In this document: piece by piece, positions 61,346 to 64,000 of the stretch
Position numbering within the stretch: the stretch's first letter is position 1
Layout: every line of letters starts with the position of its first letter
NCBI GenBank assembly: GCA_047967505.1
Contig: CM106541.1
DNA from: Dipteris shenzhenensis
Taxonomy: Eukaryota; Polypodiophyta; Polypodiopsida; Gleicheniales
Reading direction: 5' to 3' (one strand)
Length of the DNA: 64,000 nt
Notes under the pieces: model-generated
The model's database searches: none
What the model saw: the letters and a program-made list of their open reading frames with translations, nothing else
What the model was told of the DNA's origin: nothing
Translations under genes and position numbers: made by a program

Positions 61346-61611
61346 GAAATGAACTCACCTCTTGCAACATTTTGAAAATTTTTGAGAATCCTGCAATAGG
61401 TTGATGAGAGGAGAGAAGCGTGGAGTGTAAACGAATGATCTTTGAATGAAAGAGAGTGAAGAATGTTCTACTTATAGTGAACCTAAAAGAACTAAAAAAA
61501 CCTTAAAGCTATCCATTTCCTATAAAACTCTACTTCTCCTCATTCTGTCTCACAACTCTCTTATTCTCTCTCACAACTTTCCTGGAGCTCCACCACCTCT
61601 CCACTCAGGTA
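61346..61611. other. Spacer before GC-rich block
   Basis: Contains CTGCAATAGGTTGATGAG (about 61391), another CAATAGGT site. The open frame from 61446 runs into the C-rich block and is not called. Confidence 0.4.
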
Positions 61612-62393
61612 CTCCCTCCCTCCCTCTTCTCCAACTTCCTCTCTCCCCTCCCCTCCCCCTCCCTTCCCCTCTCCTCCCGCTTCTCCCCTCCCTTCCCTTC
61701 CCTTCCCCCTTCCCCTCTCCTCCCTGCCTTCCCTTCTGCTTCCCCTCCTCTCCCTCCCCAAGGGCCCTTCCCCCTCCCTTCCTCTCCCTCCACCTCCCCG
61801 TAGGCCCCTCCCTCCTGCCGTTCTTCCCTTCCCTCCCTCCCCCCGTCCCCTTTCCCTCCCCGTCCCGCTGCCTTCCCCTCGCCCTTGCCCCGCTCCCTTC
61901 CCTCCGCCCGCCCCGCCCCCTTCCCCTCCCCCTTGCCCCCGCCCCGCGTTGCCCTCCCCTCCCCCTTGCCCGCCCCCGCCCCCTTCCCTCCACCCGCCCC
62001 CTTCCCTTCCCCCTTGCCCCCCCACGCCCGCCCCCTGTCGCTGCCCCTGCCCCTTCCCCCCTCCCCGTCGTCGCTCCCCCTTCCCTCCGCCCGCCCCCTT
62101 CCCTTCCCCCTTGCCCCCCCCCGTGCCCGCCCCCTGCCCCTTCCGTCGACTGTCGACGGAAGGGGCAGGGGGCGGGCGCGGGGGGGGCAAGGGGGAAAGG
62201 AAGGGGGGGGCGTGGGGAGGGCAAGGGGGTGGGCGAAGGGAAGGGGGGGGCGTGGGGAGGGCAAGGGGGCAGGCGAGGGGGCGTGGGGAGGGCAAAGGGG
62301 CGGGCGAGGGGCGGGGAGGGCAAGGGGGCGGGCGAGGGGCGGGGAAGGGGGCATGGGGAGGGCGAGGGGCGGGGAGGGGGGCATCGCCCCCCT

Positions 62394-62453
62394 CACCTGT
62401 TGCGTGCGAAACAGGTGGGGGGATCCCCCCACCTGTTGCGCACGCAACAGGTG
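62394..62453. repeat. Nested palindromes with CACCTGTTGCGC core, copy 1
   Basis: Two 24-bp palindromes (62394-62417 with a GAAAC variant, 62430-62453), CACCTGTTGCG...CGCAACAGGTG, flank a palindromic GGGGGATCCCCC. The whole unit is also self-complementary. Confidence 0.9.
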
Positions 62454-62542
62454 CGGGGCGGGGGCAAGGGGAGGGGTGCGGGCAAGGGGAGGGGCGGGCA
62501 AGGGGGAGGGGGCGCAGGCGGGGAGGGGGGCATCGCCCCCCT

Positions 62543-62602
62543 CACCTGTTGCGTGCGCAATAGGTGGGGGGGATCCCCCACCTGTTGCGCACGCAACAGG
62601 TG
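62543..62602. repeat. Nested palindromes with CACCTGTTGCGC core, copy 2
   Basis: Same design as copy 1, 149 bp further on, with GCAATAGGTG in the first palindrome and GGGATCCCCC between them. Confidence 0.9.
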
Positions 62603-62763
62603 CGGGGCGAGGGCAAGGGGAGAGGTGGGGCGATGCGGTGCGGGCAAGGGGAGGGGAGGGGCGGGGCGGGGCAGGTGTGGGGGGGCAAGGGGGAAGGGAA
62701 GGGGGCGGGCGCGGGGAGGGCAAGGGGGAGGGGGTACTTAATGCCTTAGAAGCATTGAAGAAA

Positions 62764-64000
62764 ATGTGGGATGCATTTCCAAGTGGTGGTGTTGAACCTT
62801 CAGCAGCACTAAGTATGCCATCTATAACATATAACCCTCAAGTACCGTCAATATCTGTGGCGGTAACTCTGGTAACTCCAGCAAGTGTAACTACAGTATC
62901 TCCAACTGTACCTACACCATCAACTGCTGCAACTACAGGAACAAGAAGGAGTGATCATGGAGCAGACTCAAGTGCTATAGCTATTCCCAAAAAGAGAGTA
63001 AAAATAACTCCTACTCCCCATGCAGGTCGCTCGAGTGCAGGCTATTTAAAACCAGGCGAAAAATTGGATAGTGATGAAGAGGAAGATCAGCAAGAAGAAG
63101 ATACAAGTCTCGAAGACTTTTCTATAAGTGTGGCAGACTTACATCCTCCAGAGGATGAGAGATACATTTGGGGATTTTCACAATTTAGCGTGGCCACAAT
63201 GCTTATTGATCGAGCTTCATTGTTCACAAATCAAAGAAAGCTCGATAAGATATTTGCATGCAAATTGTATGAAGATACAAGGAAAACAAGAACTCCAGTT
63301 GCCACTAATATCACTCTTCGTCCTATGGCATTTAAGAGACTTCAAGAAGATGATCCTACATTGCCTGATGTCACATTTCAAAAGCGCGTGGACTTTCTTG
63401 ATGCTTTTGAGAACTTTAGAAGGAGTGACTTTGTTCGTGGAGAGGCTTTGTACCAAAGCTGATATGGGAGTGATATCGAGAAGAGATACATGCTGGCAAA
63501 GAATAGATTCTTTGAAAGATGCAAGTTTGAGCCCATTGATGGGCAACACTTTTGTGAAGCTTGCAGGATCACCCTTGATGAGGGAAGAAAAGGAAACTTG
63601 CCACAGATTGAGTGGATGGAAAAGTTTCAACGGGTCATTTGTCATATATGCATATTTAACGATGACTCAAAGTACATTCTAGAATTAGAGAGGCTGAATT
63701 TTGCTCCATTTAGGTTGAAAAAAAGCTTTTCTCTTTCTAAGATCTTGATAAAGGCAAGGGAGTTATGGATGGGCTGTGGAAAGCCACAAACAGTGAAGGG
63801 CAGGAGACTTACATCAGAGTACATGGCAAAGAGGACTCGGTTCTATAAATGCTTGAAAGGTGTTGTAAGCAATACATAAGGCATACCAGGTAATAAGGTT
63901 GAGGCAAAGGATTTGAACACCGCCGTTGCAAGATACAGGGATGTTACTTGCATTGTCTTCCGCGAAAACTCAGTGTTTCAGAGCATTGTGGATGTTTGCC
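62764..64000 (+). pseudogene. Unknown protein gene, one frame with two in-frame stops, runs off window
   Basis: After the GC-rich block one frame is coding-like from 62764 to the window end, broken only by TGA (63460-63462) and TAA (63877-63879). Order of parts: a Ser/Thr/Val/Pro-rich N-terminus ('PTVPTPSTAATTG'), a nuclear-localisation-like 'IPKKRVKI', an acidic patch 'LDSDEEEDQQEED', a folded-looking region ('YIWGFSQFSVATMLIDRASL', 'PVATNITLRPMAF'), then beyond the TGA 'YGSDIEKRYMLAKNRFFERC', C-x2-C pairs ('CEACR', 'CHICI') that could bind zinc, and beyond the TAA 'VARYRDVTCIVFRENSVFQS'. No family is recognised. The continuity of frame suggests very recent loss, recoding, or sequence error; an intron at GTTGTAAGC (about 63867) could remove the second stop. 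The start codon is uncertain. Confidence 0.5.

Larger units (their letters stand above)
61612..62735. repeat. GC-rich block switching from C/T-rich to G/A-rich at a palindrome
   Basis: 61612-62150 is CCCTTCCCC/CCCGCCCCC sequence; 62152-62735 is GGGGCGGGCGAGGGG sequence on the same strand. The switch point is GTCGACTGTCGAC at 62145-62157. The arms pair over about 75 bp either side (62075-62227) with few mismatches. The 200-525-codon Pro/Arg or Gly/Arg frames here are compositional artefacts. Confidence 0.9.

Noticed and set aside
61446-62745. Very long open frames (up to 525 codons on +, 372 on -) across the GC-rich block
   Set aside because: All three frames on both strands are open because the sequence lacks A/T for stops; products are pure Pro/Ser/Leu or Gly/Arg. 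Only the part after 62764 looks coding.

Overview
This is a stretch of plant nuclear DNA, very poor in genes and rich in transposons. Introns, plant-type transposases (CACTA/TNP2, hAT with BED finger), Ty1-copia and Ty3-gypsy remains, a TGGTATCAGAGC initiator-Met primer site and TTTAGGG-type repeats all fit a plant. One small nuclear gene carries a ~6 kb intron full of old retrotransposons, which suggests a large-genome lineage such as a gymnosperm; the species cannot be fixed from the sequence. The window opens with AAGCTT, which would fit a HindIII clone end.

Layout. 1-2.5 kb: intron-bearing CACTA transposase remains (TNP2 core, DUF4218-like, DUF4216-like) on +. 2.5-3.7 kb: gypsy integrase and protease-like debris. 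7.6-8.4 kb: a second, inverted TNP2 pseudogene. 13.1-13.9 kb: the C-terminal part of a hAT transposase on -. 14.5-17.5 kb: a duplicated block of palindromic TTGATG repeats; its second copy carries a complete 1.1 kb miniature LTR retrotransposon with LTRs, PBS, PPT and a 5-bp target duplication, and the first copy acts as the empty site. 19.05-25.42 kb: the only convincing host gene, mitochondrial ATP synthase subunit g, as two exons around a 5,997-bp intron. That intron holds a gypsy element on -, apparently split by a gag-only copia-like element.

25.4-38 kb is mostly decayed non-coding DNA with microsatellites (CA/CT, Z-DNA-prone). 38-45 kb: zinc-knuckle gag debris, a hAT transposase (BED finger plus DUF659) and a copia polyprotein, the last two on -. 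46.1-49.8 kb: a ~180-bp satellite array of about 18 monomers, each with an internal inverted repeat, interrupted by a rearranged gypsy fragment. 50-55 kb: polypyrimidine and short repeat tracts.

55.5-64 kb is the most unusual part. Two unfamiliar coding regions point away from each other (57.4 to 55.5 kb on -, 62.76 to beyond 64 kb on +). The 5.3 kb between them is almost entirely structured repeat: a ~1.7 kb palindrome with inverted telomere-like arms and alternating hairpin units, tandem duplications, a ~126-bp repeat array with TTGCGTACGCAA, and a pyrimidine/purine-switched GC-rich palindrome. A short motif, GCAAYAGGT, recurs in all of these arrays. I read this as a candidate undescribed mobile element or foldback-type structure; that reading is inference.
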